Positions 48,802 through 59,700 of a stretch of DNA of 64,000 nucleotides are shown piece by piece (position 1 is the first letter of the stretch; the number at the start of each line of letters is the position of its first letter). The notes beneath the pieces were generated by a model, which saw only the letters and a list, made by a program, of their open reading frames with translations, was not told the DNA's origin and made no database searches. Made by a program: the position numbers and the translations under genes. This stretch comes from Misgurnus anguillicaudatus. Taxonomy: Eukaryota > Chordata > Actinopteri > Cypriniformes > Cobitidae. The stretch covers positions 46,958,001-47,022,000 of the forward strand of contig NC_073358.2 of NCBI RefSeq assembly GCF_027580225.2. Reading direction: 5' to 3'.

Positions 48802-49753
48802 TACTGTAAAAAAAATGTGTTGGTTTAACTTAAAAAAGTACGTTTTTAAATTTTCAACTTAAAAATATTATTTGAATGAACTCAATTTTAAAGTGATAGT
48901 TCACCCCAAAATAAAAATAATGTCATTAATGACACCCTCATGTCGTTCCAAACTCATAAGACCTCCGTTCATTTTCGGAACACAGTTTAAGATTTTATTT
49001 TTATATTTAGTCCGAGCGCTTGTTGACCCTTCATTGAAAATCTACGTACGGTATACTGTCCATGTCCAGAAAGGTCATAAAAACATCATCAAAGTAGTCC
49101 ATGTGACATCAGTGGGTCAGTTAGAATGTGTTGAAGCATCCAAAATACATTTTGGTCCAAAAATAAGAAAACTTACGACTTTATTCAGCATTGTCTTCTC
49201 TTCCGCATCTGTTGTGAAGTGCATGCGCGAGACTAAAGTCACGTGACTGCAGTGACACAGATGACGTGTTATCCTCAGACATGTTTGGAAAGGTTTTTTT
49301 CCAAACTTACAGCGTGCGTCTCCCTCAGATTGAAACAAAGCCCGGGCACTAAAAAAAAACAGCTGGGGCGCACCAGATAACACGTCAGCCACGTCACTGC
49401 AGTCACGTGACTTTAGTCTCGCTCATGCACTTCACAACAGACGCGGAAGAGAAGACAATGCTGAATAAAGTGGTATTTTTTAAATTTTTGGACCAAAATG
49501 CATTTTCGATGCTTCAACACATTCTAACTGACCCACTGATGTCACATGGACTACTTTGATGATGTTTTTATTACCTTTCTGGACATGGACAGTATACCGT
49601 ACGTAGATTTTCAATGAAGGGTCAACAAGCTCTCGGACTAAACATAAAACATCTTAAACTGTGTTCTGAAGATGAACGGAGCTCTTTTTTTGGGTGACCT
49701 ATCCCTTTAAGGCAACCAGGTAACTTTAAGCTAACCAACTTTTTTTACAGTGT
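48802..49753. mobile_element. TA-type MITE, family F copy 2, interrupted by a TTAA element
   Basis: The ends TACTGTAAAAAAAATG and TTTTTTTACAGTGT are inverted. TATTTGAATGAACTCAA on the left and AAGGCAACCAGGTAACTTTA on the right are contiguous in copy 1 (40255-40305) but are separated here by the insertion 48888-49710. Confidence 0.8.
48888..49710. mobile_element. 820-bp TTAA foldback element inserted in family F copy 2
   Basis: The ends TTAAAGTGATAGTTCACCCC and GGGTGACCTATCCCTTTAA carry a TTAA target duplication. The arms are long inverted repeats: CTACGTACGGTATACTGTCC with GGACAGTATACCGTACGTAG type sequences, and AAAGTCACGTGACTGCAGTG with its complement. Overlapping frames on both strands (124 and 91 codons) are arm shadows. 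Confidence 0.85.
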
Positions 49754-50547
49754 GCCTACCCAGATAATGTTTAGGACATCATGAGCACATCTGAGATTTT
49801 ACTGAGAACATTTAAATGTTCCAGCAATATGTTAAGTCTGTATTGATTTTTGGCATGAAAAACACGGCAAACACTGTACCTTTGTATAACCAAAGCTGTT
49901 TAAAGTATAACAATTCATAAAATATATATATCTATGCTGTATAGTCTCTCTCTCAGTGTAATGATACAAAGCTCTCGAACTTCAGGGTAATGATGCGAGT
50001 TAAATACATTACATCGCTACAGCTCTTACAGATGCAAGTAAACTGATGCAGTGCTGAAGGTTTGGTATTGGTGGTGTGGCATGACGTCAGACAGGACTGG
50101 AACGTTCCCAATTGTCAACAGCAGCTCTTGCCATTGTCACCACATCTGTCAGCAAAACAGGGTGAATACACACAAACACACAACTGAACCAGTTTCCCTG
50201 ATCAGCTGATTTCAGGTTTGCCCGAGGCTCTCCAAACATTTACAAACACGAGGAACAACTGGTTCATTAGTTTTCACTGAACAGTTGTATCTATTGGATC
50301 CATCCACTGATGCAAACGATGACATCATCAAGACCGTGGTACAGCCAGTTTGCACTGCTGACACAGAGATGCTCAACATAAGAGATTTAAAGGGACTGTT
50401 TGTCCAAAAATCAGTCAACACAAAAATACACTATATGTTTAGCAGATTGTTCATAAAAGCATCATACACATACAAAAATGTATTTTTAAAGGTGCACAAT
50501 AGGTCCTTAAGGTACAACATTATATTATGTTATGTATACCTGTAAAT

Positions 50548-51239
50548 GGGTGATTCTCGCGAAATTAGACTTTTAGGTGTCATGAAACATTTTGATAAAG
50601 TAAATGCAAAGTAAGAGTATCAAAATAAGAAGCAAACATCTCTTCGTATATTATTTTGCACATGATTTAAATGACATCATACAAATAGTTTTTTCCACAT
50701 TTAAGGGGAAATTTTCATTACAGCAATGTCCATGACTGGATTTAGGTTTTTTGACATGGAAATATTTATGATTAAAAAATCTAAAAAATAAAAAGCTTCA
50801 GTTCATGTTATACTATAAACATTTACAGTAAAGAAACATGTGGTATTTGGTGATCATTGGTAAATGTAGAGACAATAGTAAGGAATATAAATGTGTTTAT
50901 CATCCTCCGCAACAATTTTCAATCATTGTTTAAGCCCTCAAGGAACTAACATTTAAAAAAAATATTTGTTGGAAGGGACATAATTGACTGTGACACTCAA
51001 GATGGCTACCAGGTAAGCAGTTCTTATTTTTAATATCATGTTGCGGTAATGATCATTTTTTATAATGATAATCTTAAAAATGTAAATAATTCTATAGGAA
51101 ATATGTTTTAAATCCTCTAAAAATAATGGTTATAGTAAGTTCAGACCTTAATCTTATATGTGCAAAAAAAGAACATCAAGGGTTTTTAAAAATTCTGATG
51201 CTGGACACCTTCTAAATCTGGATTTCGTGAGAATCACTC
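50548..51239 (+). mobile_element. family C element, copy 2
   Basis: The ends GGGTGATTCTCGCGAAA and TTTCGTGAGAATCACTC are flanked by AAAT on both sides (50544-50547 and 51240-51243). AAGATGGCTACCAGGTAAG lies at 50999-51017. It is inverted relative to copy 1. Confidence 0.75.
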
Positions 51240-51639
51240 AAATGTACAAAATGGAACCTTAGGGTACCCCCCGAGTGACAGAAAAGGTACAGTTTTGTAC
51301 ATGTTGGTCTCTCTTGTTTGAGTAACAGAAGAGTTATTATGCCATCAGATGATAAATATGAAGCTGTGTTCACTGACACTGCCTCACCAAAGAAAAGAAA
51401 CACAAATTGGGCATTCTGTAGGAAATGTAATAACACTGTCATGTATCAGTCTCTCTCACTGAATGAGGTGAAAAGTACTTTTTAAATTGGTTTAGGAACA
51501 TGTAACACTATTACATATATTAATAATACTATGTACAAAACATTTTAACAATTTTTGCTTTAAGAATTTCCTTGTGTTTGCTATTTGTGTAATGTGGCGT
51601 AATAAATGATGAAGCGAGGTCCTTTGCCGATCCCATACC

Positions 51640-51725
51640 CCTCTCTTCACCCTGTACTTTCCTGTCGTCTCTTAATTACTGTCTATCAAATAAAGGCAAA
51701 ATGGCGCTCCCAAAAAAATTTAAAA
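51640..51725 (+). repeat. possible LINE/SINE 3' tail
   Basis: CTTCACCCTGTACTTTCCTG followed by CTGTCTATCAAATAAAGGCA resembles a recurrent fish retroposon 3' end. No upstream body was identified. Confidence 0.3.
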
Positions 51726-52201
51726 AATGCAGTTCTCTATAAGCTACACAATCAGTTTGTGTGGAAAAAAAACCCATTAGGGACACATGAAGGTCAGAAG
51801 ACCATCATTACAGCATAAATCCTCCAGCAAAACGGTCCTTTTGGTACGCAATGACAGATTTTTGGTGTACAGCCCTGGCAATTATTTTCTTGTTGCACTT
51901 TGACACTAAAGAGATGATGCTTGCCTAATAGCAGTGTGATGCTGTAGTCACACCATCTGTGTCATGAAAGACTGTGAGAATGATACAAATAACACATTAA
52001 ACAGAGGAGAAACGATCTGTGATCACTGCAGACACAGCAGCGGGTCACACAGAAGACAGATGAGGTGTTGTGTAATCTCGGAGATGTACACATCATCTGC
52101 CTGTATCACTTACACATCTCATCAGCCACTGGACAAACTGTTCTTCATACTGATTGACCTTTTAGAAAGTTCATTTGTAGGTTGTTATTATTTGAGTTCA
52201 T

Positions 52202-53106
52202 GGGTGATTCTCACGAAAACTTGGTTTTAAAAATGTCAAGCATGAAAATGTAAAAATTGCTTAAATTTACTTTTTTTCCCACCAGACATTGAAAAACAAA
52301 GTCTGGAGTAAATGGGAACATTAATTTAAAAACTTTTACTTATCATTTGACACTTTTTGTAACAATTTAAAAAATTAGTCCTAAAAAAAATCTCATTACA
52401 GCAACAGTCAGAAAACATCAACACTGACATATTTTCAAAATGACATGACAAACCTGAAAGAACATAATTTGGAGATTCTGCACATGCATTTAAAATCAAA
52501 GTATTATGCTTCTATTAATTAAATTAACATTTAATAAGCATCTGTTGCGGTAATGATAATCAAAATGTTGTGTAAGCATTCTGACAAGACAATATTTCAA
52601 ATTAACTGTAAAAAAATGATCTTACCTGGTAGCCATCTTGAAGTAACTGGTCCATGTGCTTGGACACTCAAAATCAAACTTTATTAAAATTCTGTATGTG
52701 TGCTTAAACTGTTCTCAAAAAGTGTTGCGGAGGATGAGAACATCAGGCATGGACACATCATTTTCCACATTTTTCTTCATTATTATTATACATGAATATT
52801 CAGTAAATATTTTTTCTGTCATCTAAAGTAGTCTAGCAAAACATCCATTTATTTTTTTTCCTAATATTTTTGTGTTAATGTGATTAAATAACAACATAAT
52901 GCATGTTCAAACACAGCCGGACACACCGCGGCAATGAGAACCCCAGCAGAAAACGAGACAAAACTCCCAATCACAAATTCCCATGTTGAAATCACACATT
53001 GTGCAAGGTAGAACACAGTATATGCTTTTTATTGTTACTATATTACACATTTTAAAGCCAAATTAATTAGTGCCGTGGTGTTTCAATGGTTTCGTGAGAA
53101 TCACCC
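52202..53106 (-). mobile_element. family C element, copy 3
   Basis: The ends GGGTGATTCTCACGAAA and TTTCGTGAGAATCACCC are flanked by TCAT on both sides (52198-52201 and 53107-53110). On the minus strand AAGATGGCTACCAGGTAAG occupies 52639-52621. It belongs to the same subfamily as copy 4, in opposite orientation. Confidence 0.8.
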
Positions 53107-53509
53107 TCATACAGAATTAATAACACAAGACGTATACTTTAAAAGAAATGCTGGGTTGTTTTAACCAGTGGTTGCATAAAAAAGGGTAAAAAATACCCTT
53201 AAGCTATCACTGGGGCAGTATCCATTATAATGGTCCCCATTTAAGTACAGATATGTACATTGGGTACCTATATATACCTCTGAGGTACTAATATGAATTC
53301 ATTAGTTTCAAAGGTGTAGGATAATGCCCCAGTGAAAGCCAGAGACCATTTTTCTGACAAAAAAATTATGCCGTTAATGAATGACACATTTCACAGCTGT
53401 GAGAGCACAGATGCCTGAACAAAAACACTGAATCATAAATTAATTTTATAACAAAATGCATTTATTACCAGAGAGATGACGTCATATCACATTGCCGAAA
53501 ATGACTAGC

Positions 53510-53688
53510 TTTATTTACAGGGTGTAGTAATTGTTTTAAACTTAAGGAATCTCTGAAACTGAATCATCTTAAAATCTGTCATCACTCAAATACAAAAAGA
53601 AACATAGGATGGAAAAACAGACACTGCACAGTGATGTGATCTGTCCAATACCTCATATTTAACCCAGAAACCTGTGCGCCTCAAGGTT
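53510..53688 (-). other. ppil2: ppil2 3' UTR with polyadenylation signal
   Basis: A short 3' UTR follows the stop. The minus strand has AATAAA at 53515-53510, about 175 nt after the stop, and another AATAAA at 53466-53461. Cleavage probably falls near 53490 or 53440. Confidence 0.55.
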
Positions 53689-53788
53689 TCACCAGGAACT
53701 GAAGTCTCCAAAACTTGTTCTGCCTTTGGGTTTCTTGGCAGGTGCTTCACTGGTGGAGGGTTTTTCACTGTCTGGGTGTGAATGTTTC
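53689..53788 (-). CDS. ppil2: ppil2 last coding exon
   Basis: The exon opens after the acceptor CTTCCTCAG. It completes a Thr codon, encodes KHSHPDSEKPSTSEAPAKK then PKGRTSFGDFSSW, and stops at TGA 53691-53689. GFGDFSSW/SFGDFSSW is the conserved extreme C-terminus of PPIL2. A minus-strand frame of 87 codons across 53849-53586 is a different reading frame of this exon. Confidence 0.94.
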
Positions 53789-56700
53789 CTGAGGAAGGAG
53801 AATGAATGAGATGGTCAAGTTTACTGTGGTGACGTGAAAAGTTCCACATTGCACCTTTAAAGGGGAAATCTGACTTTTTCCATGTTTAAGTGCTATAATT
53901 GGGTCCCCTGTGCTTCTATCAACCTAGTAACATCACAGTAGCTTAGTTTTGACAAAGCATTCTCTGCAAGGGGATCTTATTATAATAATACTGTCCCTTA
54001 ACTCTTTCCCCGCCATTGACGAGATATCTCGTCAATCAAGAGAAAACGCTTCCCCGCTAATGACGAGTATTTCCGTCTTTCCGCAATACCGCTATTATCC
54101 ACTAGGTGGCTTCCGCAACTTTTTAAAACCGGAAGTATTGCCCTATGGCAAGCTGCTGCATGTCCGTGGCTGTTTTAAAGATCGCTCTGAATGGGATCTC
54201 TATGAAAATTCCGTCACAAAAACGGAATTATCTCAGCTTTTTGCTCAAAATGTGGTGTTTTTGCAGAAACCTACCCATATTCAAAAGCTGATTACAAAAG
54301 AACTACTCAAGGTAGGATAAAAACGGTTTTTTTTTTTTGTTTGAAAGCAGAGGGTCTGTTCTTTCATTTGGTATATTGTATGTTTATATATTTGAAGAAG
54401 AACATTTTCTGGAAGGCATTAAACTTTTGTGAAAATCATGCAAAAAAACGCTGGCGCTGGTTGGCAACTTTTTTTTAAAAAACGCTGGCGGCGAAAGAGT
54501 TAATCTGCATCATCCAACCACGGCACTGCCATTTAGTGCAGCGAGAGAGAGAAAAATAATTGACAGCACAATAGAGTTTTAATTTCAACCAACTACCATC
54601 ATGGCGATCAGTGTGTGCATTTCATCAGCTCATTTGCATTTTAAAGGACACACCCCAAAAACCCACATTTTTGCTCACACCTATACAAAGTGGCAATTTT
54701 AACATGCTATAATAACTTATCTATGGGGAAGTTTGAGCTAAAACTTCACATACGCACTCTCGGGACACCAAAGATTTATTTTACATCTTAAGAAAGTCTT
54801 ATAATATGACCCCTTTAATACTTTAAAAAAGTTTGATAAGATGGATGCAGATAGCAGAAAAACTGGCAACACAAAAACAGTGACACTTTATTTTCCAGAA
54901 AGAATGTGAAATCAAATGTATGCTGGTTATATAATTCTACGTTTAAAAAAATTATAATTTCATTTGATTTTACAAACTTAAAGGGACACTCCACTTTTTT
55001 GTAAATATGCTCATTTTCCAGCTCCCCTAGAGTTAAACATTTGATTTTTACAGTTTTGGAATCCATTCCGCCGATATCCAGGTCTGGCGGCACCACCCCC
55101 AGCATAGCTTAGCATAATCCATTGAATCTGATTAGACTATTAGTATCGCGCTAAAAAATAACAAAAGAGTTTCAATATTTTTCCTATTTAAAACTTTACT
55201 TTTCTGTAGTTACATCGTGTACTAAGACCAACGAAAAATTAAAAGTTGCGATTTTCTAGGCCGATATAGCTAGGAACTATACTTTGATGCCGTACCATGG
55301 AATGCACAATGATATTATGCAGTGCCTGAAAAAAGTCATCTGCTATTGAAAGTAACCAAGGGGACTATTTCCGGGCGCTGCGTAATATCATCGCGCCTGC
55401 TGCAGCCATGGTACGGCACCAAAGTCCTTGATTATTATGCCGGAATGAGATTCAATGGATTATGCTAAGCTATGCTAAAAGTGGTATCGCCAGACCCGGA
55501 GATCAGCTGAATGTATTCAAAAACAGTAAAAATCAAATGTTTAACTCTAGGGGAGCTGGAAAATTAGCATATTTTCAAAAAAAGTGAAGTGTCCCTTTAA
55601 AGCATTTTCATAGCGCATATCACATATATTGCATTTTCTTCAATATCGTGCAGCCCTACTGCATAGATACAAAATATCAAAACAAGCAAATAAACACTTC
55701 TAGACTACACTCATAACTTCCTAAGCCTTTCCGCAGTTACATTTAACTCTTTCTCCGCCACTGACGAGTTATCTCGTCAATTAAGAGAAAAAATTTCCCT
55801 GCCAATGACGCTTTCCTGACGAGTTTTTACTGTAATTCTGCTATTATTCACTAGATGGCCCTCATACCCAATTTCTAAAAAAAATGAAGCTAATAAAAAC
55901 AAATTTTACAAATTTTAAACTACGTGTATGTTTTGATAATCGTTCTGAAATTGATCTCTAGCAAAAGCCCTTCACAAAAATGCATTTCAGCTTTTTGCAC
56001 AAAATTTGGTATTTTAGAAGAAACCTACCCATATTTACGAGGTTATAAAGAGAAAACAAATGAAGATGGGATGAAACGTTTTTTCCCCAGTTTTGTTTGT
56101 TTGTTTGAAAGCGGAGTGTCTGTTCTTTTATTTGATATATTTAATATATAAATATATAGAAGAAAATTTTCCTGGAAGACATTTTGTGAAACTTTTGTGA
56201 GAATCACAAAAAATGCTGTTGGGTAACTTAAAAAAAAAGGCTGGCAGGGAATGAGTTATCAATTTACATTTTTAGTGAATACAATTTCCAGCAAGCTTAC
56301 ACAACCCTAAAGGTCCACTGCAGCATTTAGTGGTGAGATTGTGAATTGCAACCAACGGTTAAGGTTTACAGCTATCCCCTCCCTTTCGAAACACATAGTG
56401 AAGCTACGGTAGCCGCCACAGGACAAACATGTCAATGTCTAAGACAACGTAGTGACAAAACGCGCTCTTTAGTCCAGTTTGTCCATTTAGGGCTACTGTA
56501 AAAACATGACAGCGACTTCCATGTAAGTGTATGTAGATAAAAACGGCTCATTCTAAGTTAATAAAACAATACAGTTCATTATGTAAGATCTTTATACACC
56601 ACTGATAATATAGTTATTAGGGGTGTAAAGATTAATCGATTCGTATCGATGCATCGATTATACAGGCGCCGATTCGATGCATCGATGCGTCCGCAAGAGG

Positions 56701-59700
56701 ATCGATTATTAATGTGTTTATTTTGCCGCCTGTCTGCTCGCCTGTCTATTTTCAGCATTCGCTCAGACAGATGCGTACAACCAACTATTAAGCTGCGCGT
56801 GTCGCTCACTAACCTCATTGTTATCTTCTATGTCACACCGCTTCACACGCGTTATTTACGTTTCACAGTCTGTTGTTCACGCACATTGCTGAGTCTTTTA
56901 AAAGCGATGGAACCGTCAGCGCAACACGCAATTTCAGTTTGAGCCTTTGTCTAGCCCACAGCTGGATGAATTGAGACGCAGCAAGTGACCCGCGCTGTCT
57001 AGATGAGTAGGAGGTTTTTATAAAACTAAGAACATTAAGCTCTCATCTAGCGAATCCAATGCTCTAAATGGTCATTAAACATCTAAAATAATCCTTATCT
57101 GTACGTTTTCTGAGAAGTGTATACCATCCCAAATCCATAATCTAAAGCAAAGATGCGTCTTCATTCACTTTCGTTTTTAAAGCATGCAGAAATGACAGAA
57201 AATACATTGCTTGATGTTAAAATAATTATTAAAAGAGATAAAGTTCTGGACCTGATTGATGTTAAAAGAGTTATTAAGAGTGACTCAAAAGCTATCTTCC
57301 AGACGCTGTCACACAAACGCGGGAGTGCGTGACCCATATAGACATTTAAAATTACAGTTTTAAAAATATCTGTTTTGACAAGAATTCACGCAGGTATGAC
57401 ATATAATCTGTTTTATCTTAAGTGAATGTTTGGTTAACTGTTGAGGAAAAGTATCTGTTGTGTAACATTAGGCTATATTAAACCCTTGCATTAGCCTACA
57501 TCTTAAAGTGGTCTGTCTTATGTCAAATTTAAACAATACAAAAAACCATAAATTTAACACATAGTAATATTGTTTTTGCTTGCGTGAACAGGTGTAGTTC
57601 TCTCATGTTTTGTCAGATTCTAACAAATCATGCATTGTTTTGAAGTTTTTTAATGTTAAATGTTTGTTAAATGTTAACTAATTTAAGAAAATTTGCTCAT
57701 CCCAACTCAATTTGCAAGCACAGGTCACAAATGATGCAGCAGCAAACAAAAAAGGAGAAAGAACAAGGTCTTCTAAAAAAAAATTAAATATAAAACTATG
57801 ACTGATGGTTCTGTTGAAAATGTAAACAGGCTGTTGTAAACATACATTTGCATACAGCATAAATATTTGTCCAAATCCATGTTGATTAGAGCATTAAAAA
57901 CTTGAAAAGTGTTAAATTAGGGTAAATTTAGAACAGATAATTTTTTTTTATCTTTTGACAGCCCTAAAAAATATCTAGAATTGAATCGGATCGAATCGGA
58001 TCACGGCGAATTCTGAAGAATTGAAAAGAATCGAATCGTTGACCTAAGAAATCAGTATCGGATTTAATCGTCATGAAGGCTCCGATTTACACCCCTAATA
58101 GTTATGTATATTAAATTACATTTCTGTCAAGAGATCTTTCTAAAAATTACACACTGCACCTTTAACCTACACTCCAGGCTCCATGAAGTTGACAATCAGA
58201 AACCTGGAGGTGTCCAGATCATTTTTAGGCTCACTACATACTGAACCCAACAACAAACAGGCAACCTCCACAAAAATGTCAATGTTTATGTGTTAAAAGG
58301 TTTGGAGTTAATATGATTAACATACCAAAATTTTAAAGGTAAAGTAGCAAGAACAGGATTTTATGAGAAAATATAAGCGGTGGTGTTTGTGTGATCTAGA
58401 ACTGTTTTTGGATTTGCATGTGTATTCCTCTCTCCACCAGTCTTATAAATGTGTAGAAACAGTGGGCTTATGAGGGATAATTATAATGAACTCCTGCGGT
58501 TCTCTGTATGTGTTTCTCATATCCTGATCCCTGCTGTGCCAAGGTACAAACCTGCAACGCTGACACCCACAAACACCCGGAATTACCATGATGAGATTTC
58601 AGCCTTTAGTTTCACAACCATCCTGCCATTGAAGTTTAAAATCTAATTCACATAAGCAGTGAGAAACTCTTTTGGCTAGAAATAAACATTTTTGCAACAA
58701 AAAAATATGAATTTCACAATGCATACCACAAACATTGTGCATTCAGTATGGCGTGCAATTCACTTATGAGTTAAATGTGTTACTTCACCATTTATTAAGC
58801 ATTAATTGCTTTTGCATTATTATATTATTATGCAGTTGGCAGATACTTTTATTCAAATTGACTTGTAATGCATTTAGGCTTTAGGTTGTCGTTTAAAAAT
58901 GGTTTCATCGTGAATAAATGTGAGCACTCACGTGGCCGCCATGTTGACGTATTTGCCCACTCCTGATCTGAAGGTTTTCGGCGGAGCTTCTGTTTTTGCT
59001 TTGCTGGTGGAAGCGGACGCTTGTGCTTTCTCTTCTTCCTCTTTCTTTATTTCTTTCTCCCGCTCAGCTGCGATCTAAAATGCACACAGCATCAAGAACC
59101 ACATGCTTTCAAAAACTAAACAAATCCACTGACTTCACTACATATGCATAAACTCACCTGAGCGTCTGCTTCTTCATAGGGATCCACGAATACTGAAGCA
59201 GTCAGCAGCTTTATCTCAGACTGAGAGAGTGAAGAAGAAACGTAAAGGAAGACTAGAAATGTAGTTTTGCATTTTGATTATATACTGATGTACATTAACA
59301 AACATGAGGTACTACATGAGTCCCAATAATACATGCACGACCCTTCTTCCAATCACATGGCAGATATCTGACGCTACATAAAGAGATAGAAACAGCTTTA
59401 GCACCTTGGGTTTGTCTGTCTTAGGATCACTTTCAACATTCTCCATTGCCGTCAGGGTCTCAAAACCACCAACCACTCTAGAAGAGAGAAAGAAAGTTGG
59501 AGATAGAGAAAGAAAGAGAGAGAGTTAAAGTCGCCCTGTAGTCAACAATTATATCACTTAAAAATCATCTTCGGCATCATTATAGCATATGGGTGATTCT
59601 CACGAAACCATTGAAACACCACGGCACTAATGATTTTAGCTTTAAAATGTGTAATATAGTAACATTAAAAAGCATCAGAATTAACACAATACTGTGTTCT

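Larger units (their letters stand above)
24960..53509. other. intergenic region between ypel1 and ppil2 (28.5 kb)
   Basis: No coding exon on either strand shows recognisable similarity or paired splice sites. Identified elements are listed separately. Stretches without any recognised feature are about 27190-27640, 27800-28740, 32790-33800, 35800-37500, 37806-38850, 39540-40130, 46490-47590, 48010-48800, 49755-50545 and 51730-52200. These look like unique AT-rich non-coding DNA. A conserved enhancer or lncRNA there cannot be excluded. Confidence 0.65.
53789..58931 (-). other. ppil2: ppil2 last intron (5.1 kb), mostly transposon sequence
   Basis: TTAA elements of families A, B, D and E and one hAT element account for most of this intron. 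The non-repeat remainder (about 58170-58830) has no recognisable gene. A SINE tail fragment sits at 58838-58890. Confidence 0.75.

Noticed and set aside
48872..49392. Overlapping frames of 124 (+) and 91 (-) codons
   Set aside because: Both fall in the arms of the foldback element 48888-49710 and are reverse-complement shadows.
50212..50545. Frames of 69 and 86 codons as an intergenic gene
   Set aside because: They are on opposite strands, short, and without recognisable domains or convincing exon borders.
53586..53849. 87-codon minus-strand frame over the ppil2 last exon
   Set aside because: It is a wrong-frame reading of the true exon. The correct frame ends GDFSSW and joins the upstream exon.
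53949..54320. 123-codon frame
   Set aside because: It crosses the boundary between two nested transposons (A and B). No complete domain is recognised, so it is noted only as a possible relic.
56649..56942. 97-codon frame in the hAT element as a transposase
   Set aside because: It is built from CGAT-rich terminal repeats and lacks any BED finger or hAT dimerisation motif.
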